Positions 51,826 to 60,255 of a stretch of 64,000 nucleotides of DNA are shown here, in pieces (position 1 is the stretch's first letter; every line of letters starts with the position of its first letter). The notes beneath the pieces are model-generated. The model did not search any database, was not told where the DNA came from, and saw nothing but the letters and a program-made list of their open reading frames with translations. Source of the DNA: Amycolatopsis sp. NBC_01480 (lineage in GTDB: Bacteria > Actinomycetota > Actinomycetes > Mycobacteriales > Pseudonocardiaceae); NCBI RefSeq assembly GCF_036227205.1, contig NZ_CP109442.1, positions 124,001-188,000 of the forward strand. The letters are read 5' to 3'. The position numbers and the translations under genes were made by a program.

Positions 51826-52605
51826 TCAGCTGGTCCGGTAGCGGGTGGCGAGTTCCGGGCTCTGCCCGGCGAAAGCGGCCAGATCGGCGTGGAAGACGGC
51901 GTCGAGGAGGCTCGCGTCCTCGACGCCGGGAGCGCAGACGACCTCGCCGAGTTCCAGCCCTCGCAGCGCGGCGGTGACGAGATCGCCGGCACTCATCCGC
52001 GGGACGGCGCTCAGGTCCATCCCCTGGCGCTCGTGGAATTCGGTGGCGACCACACCGGGACACACGACCTGGACCTGGACGCCGGTGCCTTCGAGTTCGG
52101 CGCTGAGGGTCTGCGACATCGCGACCAGGTGCGCGAGAGTCCCGGCGTAAACGGCGCGGCGGGGCATCTGCGAATGCGACGCGGGCCCGCTGAACGCGAT
52201 CATGCCCGCCACGTTGATGATGGCGCCCCGGCCCCGCTCCACCATGCCGCCGACCGCGGCGCGGGCGAGCAGCGTCGGCGCGAGGACCTTGACGTTGACC
52301 AGTTCGCGGGCCTTTTCGGCGGGCAGCTCGGCGAGCGGCATGTAATGGGCGACGCCCGCGTTGTTGACCAGCAGGTCCAGCGGCTCGCCGGAGCAGACCT
52401 CGGCGACGGTGTTGATGCCCGCGTCGGTGGAGAGGTCGGCGGCCAGGGTGCGGACCTTGACCTGGGTGTGGGCGGCGGCGAACTCGGCCAGCCGCTCCTG
52501 CCGCCGGCCGACGACCACCAGGTCGTAACCGTCGTCGGCCAGTCGTTCGGCGAAGGCTTTGCCGATTCCGGAGGTGGCCCCGGTGACCAGTGCCAGCTTG
52601 CTCAT
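51826..52605 (-). CDS. SDR-family protein lacking the catalytic lysine
   Basis: 259 residues. Cofactor motif VTGATSGIGKAFAERL and structural NNAG are intact, Tyr about 153 is present, but the YxxxK motif reads YAGTL, so the lysine is replaced by Leu. INVAGMIAFSG replaces the usual INVSS. Reductase activity may be impaired or altered. GGGAA-like ribosome site before the ATG. Confidence 0.82.
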   Translation of the reverse strand: MSKLALVTGATSGIGKAFAERLADDGYDLVVVGRRQERLAEFAAAHTQVKVRTLAADLSTDAGINTVAEVCSGEPLDLLVNNAGVAHYMPLAELPAEKARELVNVKVLAPTLLARAAVGGMVERGRGAIINVAGMIAFSGPASHSQMPRRAVYAGTLAHLVAMSQTLSAELEGTGVQVQVVCPGVVATEFHERQGMDLSAVPRMSAGDLVTAALRGLELGEVVCAPGVEDASLLDAVFHADLAAFAGQSPELATRYRTS

Positions 52606-52668
52606 GCGGAGTGTTCCCTTTCGATGGCCGGGGATGAATGTCCACTATGGATTGTTACTGGGAGAGAA

Positions 52669-53541
52669 TCACTTCTGCGCGCGCCGATCCCGCTCACCGG
52701 CGGTCAAGTCGCGGGGCTCGGCCGGGGCCAGCAGGGCGGAACCGAGCAGCGCCAGCTTGTCGGCCGAATCGGTGCCGGGGTCCGGGTGGTAGACCGCGAG
52801 CATCAGCCCCGGCGCCTCACTGACCGCCAGCTTCTCCCGGTTCAGAGTGAGGGCACCGACCTGAGGATGGTCGAACCGCATGCTCGCCCCGCGCCGGCTC
52901 GCCACGTCGTGGCGTGCCCACAGTTGCCGGAACCGCGGGCTGGCAAGGGAAAGCTCCCCCACCAGCTCGATGAACCGGGGATCGTCGATGGTGGTGCCGA
53001 CGGACTGGCGGAACCCGGCGACCAGGCCCTGCGACGCCAGCTCCCAGTCCACGAACAGGGCCTGCTCGGCCGGATCGAGGAACACGTCACGCAGCCGGTT
53101 CGCTCCCGCCACCAGGCGCGGCGAGAGCGCCGCGGCCAGCGGGTTGGCGGCGAGAACGTCGAGATAACGGCCCTCGACGAACGCGGGCAGCGAGACCGCC
53201 GTCAGGAACTTGACGATGCCCGGCGGGACCTTCTCCTTGCGGGGCCGCCGCGGACGGGCCGGTTTGGGGCCGGCGAGGCCGATCAGGTAAGCCGTGGTGT
53301 CGTCGTCGAGCTGCAGCACGCGGGCGATGGACTCGAGAACCTGCCGCGAAGGATTGCGGTCGCGGCCCTGTTCCAGGCGCAGGTAATAGTCGGCGCTGAT
53401 CCCGGCCAGCATGCCGACCTCTTCGCGCCGCAAGCCCGGCACCCGCCGCACCCCGAGCACGGGAATGCCCGCCTGCTCCGGGGTGAGCAGCTCACGGCGG
53501 GCGCGGAGGTAATCGCCCAGCAGATTCGGCTCGTCGGTCAT
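52669..53541 (-). CDS. XRE-family regulator with MmyB-like ligand domain
   Basis: 290 residues. HTH RREEVGMLAGISADYYLRLEQGRD, followed by the PAS-like MmyB ligand-binding domain (SLASPRFRQLWARHDV and LAVYHPDPGTDSADKLALL). These control small oxidoreductases in actinobacteria; the SDR at 51826, 63 bp downstream on the same strand, is the likely target. Confidence 0.87.
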   Translation of the reverse strand: MTDEPNLLGDYLRARRELLTPEQAGIPVLGVRRVPGLRREEVGMLAGISADYYLRLEQGRDRNPSRQVLESIARVLQLDDDTTAYLIGLAGPKPARPRRPRKEKVPPGIVKFLTAVSLPAFVEGRYLDVLAANPLAAALSPRLVAGANRLRDVFLDPAEQALFVDWELASQGLVAGFRQSVGTTIDDPRFIELVGELSLASPRFRQLWARHDVASRRGASMRFDHPQVGALTLNREKLAVSEAPGLMLAVYHPDPGTDSADKLALLGSALLAPAEPRDLTAGERDRRAQK

Positions 53542-53635
53542 ATTCTCACGATAATCCGCGTGACCGGCGCTCGCCTGGTCCTCTCACCCCCAGGATCACC
53601 GGGGCACTGGCACGGGGCGCTGGCGGCCGGAAGGA

Positions 53636-54288
53636 TTACCGGCAGCGCATCACGGAGAGAGGGACGCAATGGCGTGTTGCACGTGGCCCGTGACGGCGGC
53701 GTCAAGCGGGTTGTCCTGACCTCGGCGTTCCACGCGGTCGCTTATGGCTACGCGCATACGGACCACGAATTCACCGAGGACGATTGGACTGTCCTCGATG
53801 GACCCGGCGTCACTCCGTCCACCAAGAGAAAAACGCTCGCCGAGCGCGCCGTATGGGACTTCATCGCCGCCGAGGGCGGTGCGACGGAACTCGCCACGAT
53901 CCTGCCCGTCGCGGTCATGGGACCGGCGATGGGTGTGGATCCCGATCGTCGACGTCCGCTGCACACATTCACGCCCGTTGCCGCCGGGCAGCGTTTCCTC
54001 GTTTCGAGCGGGCCGGCGATTTCGCTCAAGCAGATCGGCGCCGTCCTGAAAGGAAATCTCGGCGACGCGGCGCAGCGCGTGCCGAGCCGGTCCATTCCGG
54101 ACATCGCGGTCCGGATCGCTTCGGTGTTCCTCAAGGAATTCCGTTCGGTGGTCCCGGATCTCGGCTTCGCGCGGAAGCCGAGCAGCGAGAAGGCCCGCCG
54201 CGTGCTGGGCTGGCAGCCGCGCAAACCCGAGGAGGCCATCATCGCGACCGCCGAAAGCCTGGTGAGAAAGCAGCTCGTCAAGGCGTAA
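53636..54288 (+). pseudogene. Decayed NAD-dependent epimerase/SDR
   Basis: Only pieces of an extended SDR remain: VARDGGVKRVVLTSAF, a KTLAERAVWDF segment, LATILPVAVMGPAMG, and the C-terminal VLGWQPRKPEEAIIATAESL. The first ~100 residues with the NAD motif are missing and no start codon with a ribosome site is seen. The catalytic Tyr before KTLAER reads Ser/Thr, and a middle segment (the DVRDVA..H block of relatives) is deleted. Probably a remnant. Confidence 0.8.
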
Positions 54289-54323
54289 CCGGCTGGGTTC
54301 GGCCGGGGCCGGTGCGGTTGACT

Positions 54324-55196
54324 GTGCCGGTGGAACTGCGTCAGCTGCGTTACTTCGTGACGGTCGCCGAGGAGCTGCACTTCGGCCGGGCCGCCGGGCG
54401 CCTGCACATCGTGCAGTCCGCGGTGAGCCAGCAGATTCGCCGGCTGGAGCGGGAACTGGGGGCCGAGCTGTTCGACCGCACGCCGCGCACGGTGCGGCTG
54501 ACGCCGGCCGGGCGGTTGCTGCTGCCCGAGGCCCACGCGGTGCTGGCCGCGGCGGACCGGGCCAGGGCCGTGATCGCGGACGCGGCCGGGGCCAACGGCG
54601 CGACCCTGCGGCTGGGCACCAGCGACGGGCTGGGCGATCACCTGGACCAGGTCCTGGCCGCGTTGGCCGGGTACAGCGTGGAACTGGTGTCGGCGCCGAC
54701 CCGGGCCCGGCTGGATCAGGTGCGGGCGCACGAGCTCGACGCGACGTTCGTCCGGGGCATCACCGAGAGCCCCGGGCTGCGGCTGATCCCGTTGTGGCTG
54801 GACCAGCTCACCGTCGCGCTGCCGATCGACCACCCGCTGGCCGACGCCGCTTCGGTCGATCTGGCCGAGCTGGCCGGTCTGCCGCTGCGGCTGGCCGGGC
54901 ATTCCCGCAACGCGCCGCTGCACGACCTGGTGCTGTCGGCCTGCCGGGAGGCCGGGTTCACGCCGGTGTTCGGCCCGCCGTTCACGACGATGCAGGACAC
55001 CCTGGCCGCGGTCGGCTCCGGTCCGGCGAGCTGGACCGTGGCCTACGAGTCCCACGCGCGCCGGCTGCCCTCACCGCGGGTCGCCTTCCGCCGGACCACG
55101 CGGCCGATCCGGATGCCCACCCTGCTCGCGGTCTCGGCGAGCAGCCCGCCGTGGTGCCTGGACGAGCTGCTGCGCGCCTGCGATCACGATCGCTGA
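54324..55196 (+). CDS. LysR-family transcriptional regulator
   Basis: About 290 residues from a GTG at 54324 (nearby GTGs at 54312 and 54330 are alternatives). HTH LHFGRAAGRLHIVQSAVSQQ.IRRLERELGAELFDR. The effector domain contains SDGLGDHLDQVLAALAG. Followed by a tautomerase gene on the same strand. Confidence 0.87.
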   Translation: MPVELRQLRYFVTVAEELHFGRAAGRLHIVQSAVSQQIRRLERELGAELFDRTPRTVRLTPAGRLLLPEAHAVLAAADRARAVIADAAGANGATLRLGTSDGLGDHLDQVLAALAGYSVELVSAPTRARLDQVRAHELDATFVRGITESPGLRLIPLWLDQLTVALPIDHPLADAASVDLAELAGLPLRLAGHSRNAPLHDLVLSACREAGFTPVFGPPFTTMQDTLAAVGSGPASWTVAYESHARRLPSPRVAFRRTTRPIRMPTLLAVSASSPPWCLDELLRACDHDR

Positions 55197-55289
55197 TCGC
55201 TGCGATCCCGGACTGCGCCTTGGTCGCGGCGGGTTCTTCGGCTGGACTGGTGCCAGTCCGAAAACCCCGTGACACCAAGGAGAACGCCA

Positions 55290-55472
55290 ATGCCGATCGT
55301 CACCGTCCAGCAGGGTCCGCGCACCGTCGAGCTCAAGCGCGAGCTGGTGCAGCGGATCACGGACGCGTTCGTGGAATCCCTCGCCGTGCCGGCCGAGTCG
55401 GTGCAGGTGTGGATCCAGGAAGTCCCGACCGACAGCTGGGGCATCGCGGGCAAGCTGACCGCGGACAAGTGA
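55290..55472 (+). CDS. 4-oxalocrotonate tautomerase family protein
   Basis: 60 residues. After Met removal, Pro1 is the catalytic base (MPIVTVQQGPRTVELKRELV), and the family's conserved IQEVPTDSWGIAGKL is present, though this member lacks the usual central Arg pair. AAGGAG lies upstream. Function unclear; relatives tautomerise 2-hydroxymuconate or dehalogenate. Confidence 0.88.
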   Translation: MPIVTVQQGPRTVELKRELVQRITDAFVESLAVPAESVQVWIQEVPTDSWGIAGKLTADK

Positions 55473-55520
55473 GGTTTCGCCGCGCCACGGCGAACGCGAT
55501 CCGCCGTGGCGCGGCGAAGC

Positions 55521-56813
55521 TCAACCGGCCTCGATGGTCAGCTCGACCTGGCTCACGTGGGTGGCGACCTCGGGCTCGGGATCAGCGGCCAGCGGCAGGT
55601 CGACGACCACGCAGGCGGACCGGCCGTTCGAGTCGTTCAAGGTGCCGAGGCGGGTGCCTCGGGTGAGGCCGACCATCACCGACGCGCAGCGGGCCGGGGC
55701 GTCCGCCGACGAGGGCACCACGGCCGGCCAGTAGCCGTCTTCCGCGATCCAGGACACCGGCTCCCCCGCGTACCGCACGTCCGTCAGCAGGCCGGGGTGG
55801 TGTTCGACGAAACGCTGCACCGCGCGTCGCGAAGGGGCGGGCTGCTCGGGGCGCACGCCGAGGGCCAGGTCGACCATCGCCGGTTCCAAGGCGCGGCCGG
55901 TGGCCAGGTGCCACATCATCATGATCGCGTCGCCGGGGAGGCGGGCGGCGATCTCCATCAGCACCGGGCGCCCGTCCTGCAGGCGGAATTCCGCGTGCGT
56001 GATCCCGCTGCCGAACCTCAGCGCCTTCAGGATCGCGGTGTTCGCCTCGACCAGCGCGGCCGACTCGGCGAGCGGCACGTTCGCGGGGCTGGTGTGGCCG
56101 ATTTCGGTGAAGTACGGGCCGCTGTCCTCGTTGGTCAGCTTGCCGGTCACGCCGCTCCACACCACCTCGCCGCGGTGGACCAGCGCCTCAACCGAAAACT
56201 CCCGCCCGGTCACGAGTTCCTCGACCAGGATCGTCTCGTCCGGCTCGTAGACGGACAACGCGGCACGCAGCTCGGCCTCGTTCGCGACCCGGAAGACGCC
56301 CGAGCTGAACATCCGGCCTGCCGGCTTGACCACGCACGGGTACACGTCGGACTTCGCGGAATCCCGTGCGTGCGGGGCGAAAGCGCGCGACGCCGGGCTG
56401 TGGTCACGCAGGATGACGCGCTGCATCACCTTGTCGCGGCACACCCGGGCCGCCCACGCGCCGGGCCCGGGCAGGCCCAGCGCCTCGGCCAAAGTCCCGG
56501 CGGGATCGACGAAAACCTCGCCGCTGCAGATCACCCCGCGCACGTCGAAGTCCTCGACCCAGTCCTGCACCGAGGCCAGCACGCCGTCGATGGCGGGGCC
56601 GGGCAGCTTGCGGACGGCCGCGATCCGCGACAGCGGGTGCGCCGGGTCGCCGATGTACGCGGTCAGCTTCGCCAGGTCGGTCGACGGCCCGACGATGACC
56701 AGCGGCGTCAGCCCGCGCCCGGCGATATCGGTGATCAGGCTGTGCTGGCGGGCCAGCGCCGCGATGTCGCTCATCACGATCAGCGCGGGGCGGCGGTCGC
56801 CCTCGAGATTCAC
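55521..56813 (-). CDS. ATP-grasp ligase
   Basis: 430 residues from a GTG at 56813, 7 bp after GGAGG. ATP-grasp lysine region YPCVVKPAGRMFSSGVF, then TILVEELVTGREFSVEALV and the Mg-binding VLMEIAARLPGDAIMMM. Members form amide bonds between a carboxylate and an amine, as in dipeptide natural products. Last gene of the minus-strand biosynthetic operon. Confidence 0.87.
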   Translation of the reverse strand: MNLEGDRRPALIVMSDIAALARQHSLITDIAGRGLTPLVIVGPSTDLAKLTAYIGDPAHPLSRIAAVRKLPGPAIDGVLASVQDWVEDFDVRGVICSGEVFVDPAGTLAEALGLPGPGAWAARVCRDKVMQRVILRDHSPASRAFAPHARDSAKSDVYPCVVKPAGRMFSSGVFRVANEAELRAALSVYEPDETILVEELVTGREFSVEALVHRGEVVWSGVTGKLTNEDSGPYFTEIGHTSPANVPLAESAALVEANTAILKALRFGSGITHAEFRLQDGRPVLMEIAARLPGDAIMMMWHLATGRALEPAMVDLALGVRPEQPAPSRRAVQRFVEHHPGLLTDVRYAGEPVSWIAEDGYWPAVVPSSADAPARCASVMVGLTRGTRLGTLNDSNGRSACVVVDLPLAADPEPEVATHVSQVELTIEAG

Positions 56814-56943
56814 CACAGGTCCTCCAGTCGATTTTCGTGCGGTGCGGTCCGGCTCGGTTGTTCCGCCCCAAAACCCGCTGCCGCCCATCGGCGGTGGCGG
56901 CCGGGGTCGGCCGGTGAGCTACGGCGCCGGCGGAACGCGGCCC

Positions 56944-58242
56944 TCACGGCGGAGTCAGCTCGCGCGTCGGCTCGGCGGGCGCAGCGGGACCGGCAGACGC
57001 CGCGGGTTCGGCGGCCGCAGCGGGTTCGGCGCGCCGGCTGAGCCGGGTGCCGATGCGGAACTGCGCGGCGGCCGCCACCGCGCCGACGACCAGGCAGCCG
57101 ATCCAGAGCGGGGCCGCGCCCCAGGCATTGATCACCGCTCCGCCGACCAGCGGCGCCACCACCAGCGAGCCCGTCCAGGCGACCTGGAACAGGCCCTGGT
57201 ACCGGCCGCGCAGGTGCTCCGGCGAAATCCGCGCCACGATGGCGAAACTGGTCGGGGTGTTGCCGATCTCGCCCAGGGTCCACACGACGATGGACGCCCC
57301 GTAGATCCACGGCGAGTGGCCGAGCAGCAGGACCGAGTAGCCCAGCCCGATCAGCGCCGACGAGCCGGCCAGCACCCGTGATTCCGGGAAACGCTTGTAC
57401 AGCCGGGTGAGCGGCAGCTGCGCCACCGCGATCACGATCCCGTTGAGCGCGGCCACCTGGCCGAACGTGCTGGGCGAGAACCCGTCCCGGCCCATCGCGA
57501 TCGGCAGGCCGCTTTCGGACTGGTAGAGGATCGTGAGCACCAGGAACTCGGCGATGACAAACGCCACGAAAGCGCGATCTCGCAGGACGGCGCCGAACCC
57601 GCCGCCGCTGTTGCCGTCCGCGTCAGCCGGCGCGGGTGTCCGGCCGCGGCCGGGCACCCGGAGCGCGACGAGCAGGGCGCTGATCAGCATGGTGGCGCCG
57701 TTGAGCCAGAACAGCGCGGTGTAGCCGGTGAACACGACCAGGCCGACCGAGAGCATCGCGACGGAGTACCCGAGGTTGATCGCCCAGAAGTTGAGCGAGT
57801 ACGCCCGGGCCTGGTCCTTGCTGGGCACCACCTCGGCGATCAGCGCGTTGTGCGCCGGCCGCGTCGCGTTGTTCACCACGCCGACGACAAAAGCCCCGAC
57901 CAGCAGGGTCCACGGCGAACGGGCGTACGCGAGCAGGACCATCGCGACCGCAGTGGCGGCCTGGGCGCCGACCAGCGTCGGCCGGTGGCCGAGCCAGTCG
58001 GCCAGGATGCCGCCGAACGGCCCGGCCACCAGCGACCCGATCCCGATCGCCGCCACGACCGCACCGGCGAACGCCGCGTTGTAGTGCAGCTCGTCGGTGA
58101 CGTAGAACGCGAGCAGCGGCATCACGAAACCGCACACGCGGTTGATCAGCTGCGCGGCCCAGAGCCACCAGAAACCGGACGGCAGGCCGCCGAACGTCGC
58201 TCCGGCCGACGATCGCGCCTTGGCCAGCGGCCTGAATCGCAT
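56944..58242 (-). CDS. MFS exporter
   Basis: 432 residues with about 12 transmembrane helices; the motif GGILADWLGHRPTLVG between helices 2 and 3 is typical of multidrug MFS proteins. The C-terminus is alanine/proline-rich. It probably exports the product of the operon (inference from context). Confidence 0.87.
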   Translation of the reverse strand: MRFRPLAKARSSAGATFGGLPSGFWWLWAAQLINRVCGFVMPLLAFYVTDELHYNAAFAGAVVAAIGIGSLVAGPFGGILADWLGHRPTLVGAQAATAVAMVLLAYARSPWTLLVGAFVVGVVNNATRPAHNALIAEVVPSKDQARAYSLNFWAINLGYSVAMLSVGLVVFTGYTALFWLNGATMLISALLVALRVPGRGRTPAPADADGNSGGGFGAVLRDRAFVAFVIAEFLVLTILYQSESGLPIAMGRDGFSPSTFGQVAALNGIVIAVAQLPLTRLYKRFPESRVLAGSSALIGLGYSVLLLGHSPWIYGASIVVWTLGEIGNTPTSFAIVARISPEHLRGRYQGLFQVAWTGSLVVAPLVGGAVINAWGAAPLWIGCLVVGAVAAAAQFRIGTRLSRRAEPAAAAEPAASAGPAAPAEPTRELTPP

Positions 58243-58290
58243 ACGTTCCCCTCCGTGGTGAAGCTGTTGACCCCAGAAGCGTTTTTCGGG

Positions 58291-59544
58291 CTACAGCTTA
58301 AGCGGAGCGGTACGGCGCGTCATCATCGCGCGCATGAGCAACCGCTGGAATTCACCCGGCAGCAGCATTCGTCCGGTGAGCGCCAGATACTGCTGGCTCA
58401 GGTCCGGGTTCGCGCTGATAGTCTTGAACATTCGCAGCCGCGACGCGGCATTTTTGTCGACCAGGGAATCCACGCATATTCCTTCGGCGTGCGGCAGCAG
58501 GACCTCTTCGAGCTGCTGCCGGTATTCGGCCAATCCGGCGACCAGCCCGGTCTTGTCGAGTGACCGGCCGGTGAACGAGCGCGCCAGCAAATCGGCCGAG
58601 ACCAGCGCGAACCCGCAGCCGACGCCGCTCATCGGGTCCAGCGACAGCGCCGCGTCCCCGACGAACGGGATCGAGCCGGCCACTGCCTGGCGGATCTGGC
58701 TCGGGTAGTCGCTGTAGCCCAGCAAGCCGTCCTCGAGCACCGCGTCGCCCATCGACGGCGCGTCCGGCAGGCTGTCGAAATATTCCAAAAACTGCGGCAG
58801 CCGGCCTTCTGTGCTGCCCCAGCCCTCGACCCGCGACTTCTCCGCGAAGAGCACGAGCTGGGTCCGGCCGTCGACCAGCGGGTAAACGCAGGCCAGGTCC
58901 CGTTCGTTCATGATGAACACCGAACGGCGGTCCGGCCGGGTCGTGATTCCGGAGAAATAACCGAACAGGGCCGCGCGCTCGTTCGGCCGCGATTCGGCCG
59001 GGTTGCCGAGTTCCTTGGCCAGCCGCGAACGGCGCCCGTCCGCGGCCACCACCAGCCGGGCCCGGAAGACGCGGGACCCGGTTTCGTCGCGGGTGTGCAG
59101 GCTCCAGCCGAAATCGTCTTCTTCGATTTTCTCCACGCTGGTGCCGTCGGCGAACTCGACGCCCTGCTCGCGCGCGGCCGTTCGCAGGGCCGGGTCGAGC
59201 ACCCGCCGTTCCAGGTTCAGCGCGAACAGATCCTGGTCGCCGGGAAGATAATTGCCCGGCCCCTCCACGAGCCCGCCCGGCGTGACGAAAACCGCCTTGG
59301 TGGGCACCGAGTAATCGGCTTCGTAGAGGTGGGCCAGCCCCAGCTCGGCCAGGACCGGCACCGCGTGCGGCTGGATGAAATGCGTGCAGAGCCGCTTGTA
59401 GAACCGGTCGTCCATGGTCTTCTTGTCGAAGACGGCGACCCGGTGCCCCAGCTGGCGGAAGCGGATCGCGGCCGTGCAGCCGGCGATGCTCCCGCCCACC
59501 ACGGCGACGTCCAGCTGCGAATCGTCGGAAATCGGGGTACTCAC
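58291..59544 (-). CDS. FAD-dependent oxidoreductase
   Basis: 417 residues. FAD motif VAVVGGSIAGCTAAIRF, the RARLVVAADGRRSRLAKEL block and the second FAD motif GDAALSLDPMSGVGCGFAL are intact. It resembles flavin monooxygenases/halogenase-like enzymes that act on carrier-bound or free substrates. In the biosynthetic operon, 18 bp after the carrier-rhodanese gene. Confidence 0.85.
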   Translation of the reverse strand: MSTPISDDSQLDVAVVGGSIAGCTAAIRFRQLGHRVAVFDKKTMDDRFYKRLCTHFIQPHAVPVLAELGLAHLYEADYSVPTKAVFVTPGGLVEGPGNYLPGDQDLFALNLERRVLDPALRTAAREQGVEFADGTSVEKIEEDDFGWSLHTRDETGSRVFRARLVVAADGRRSRLAKELGNPAESRPNERAALFGYFSGITTRPDRRSVFIMNERDLACVYPLVDGRTQLVLFAEKSRVEGWGSTEGRLPQFLEYFDSLPDAPSMGDAVLEDGLLGYSDYPSQIRQAVAGSIPFVGDAALSLDPMSGVGCGFALVSADLLARSFTGRSLDKTGLVAGLAEYRQQLEEVLLPHAEGICVDSLVDKNAASRLRMFKTISANPDLSQQYLALTGRMLLPGEFQRLLMRAMMTRRTAPLKL

Positions 59545-59562
59545 TGCTCGTCCACCTTCTCC

Positions 59563-60255
59563 TCAGCCGGCACAGCCGCAGTCGACCTGGTCGTGGGCCT
59601 CGCGGTGCGCGGCGTGCCCCTCGGTCGGGTAGCCGTCGCGCTTCCACCAGTCCAGGCCGCCGATCAGCTCCTTGACCCGGAAGCCCGAGGTGGCGAACTT
59701 GATCGCGGTCTTGGTGGAGGCGTTGCAGCCGATACCGTCGCAGTAGGCGACGTACAGCGGTTCCTTGGAGTGCCCGTCCAGCAGCTCCTCGGAGATCGAG
59801 CGGTGCGGGATGCTGATCGCGCCGGCGATGTGCTCGTGCGCGTACGCCTCGGCACTGCGGCCGTCGACGACCACCAGCTCCTGGCCTTGGTCGAGCGCGG
59901 TCTTCAGATCCGCGGAGTCGATCTCGTAGGCGAGTTTCTCCTGGTAGAAGTCCAGCTGCGAACGTAACTCCCGGGACATGTCACTTCCGTTCGGGGTCGG
60001 GGCTTCGGCGGCGGCGAAGCGTTCGGCGAGCGCGTAGAGGTCGCCCAGCGTGCTGGGGGTGACCAGCGAGTCCGCGTGCTCGCCCAGGTCGACGCCCCAG
60101 TCCTCCATGAGCGCGACCAGGACGCCGATGGTCAGCAGCGAGTCGAGGCCGAGGGTGTTCAGCGGCGTGTCGTCGGGCAGTGGCTCGAGGTCCACCGGAG
60201 TGCCCAGCGCCGCCTCGAGGTTCTCGGCGATCTGGTCTTTCACCGCTACGGGCAT
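59563..60255 (-). CDS. Carrier protein-rhodanese fusion
   Basis: 230 residues from the ATG at 60255 (GGGGGAG upstream; overlaps the previous stop as TAATG). Residues about 1-82 form an acyl/peptidyl carrier domain with the phosphopantetheine Ser 39 in LGLDSL. Residues about 94-210 are a rhodanese domain with Cys 172 (AYCDGIGCNAS) as the likely persulfide-bearing cysteine. The protein ends DCGCAG with Cys 226 and 228. The fusion implies that a sulfur atom or thiol chemistry is brought to a tethered intermediate. This domain pairing is unusual. Confidence 0.85.
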   Translation of the reverse strand: MPVAVKDQIAENLEAALGTPVDLEPLPDDTPLNTLGLDSLLTIGVLVALMEDWGVDLGEHADSLVTPSTLGDLYALAERFAAAEAPTPNGSDMSRELRSQLDFYQEKLAYEIDSADLKTALDQGQELVVVDGRSAEAYAHEHIAGAISIPHRSISEELLDGHSKEPLYVAYCDGIGCNASTKTAIKFATSGFRVKELIGGLDWWKRDGYPTEGHAAHREAHDQVDCGCAG

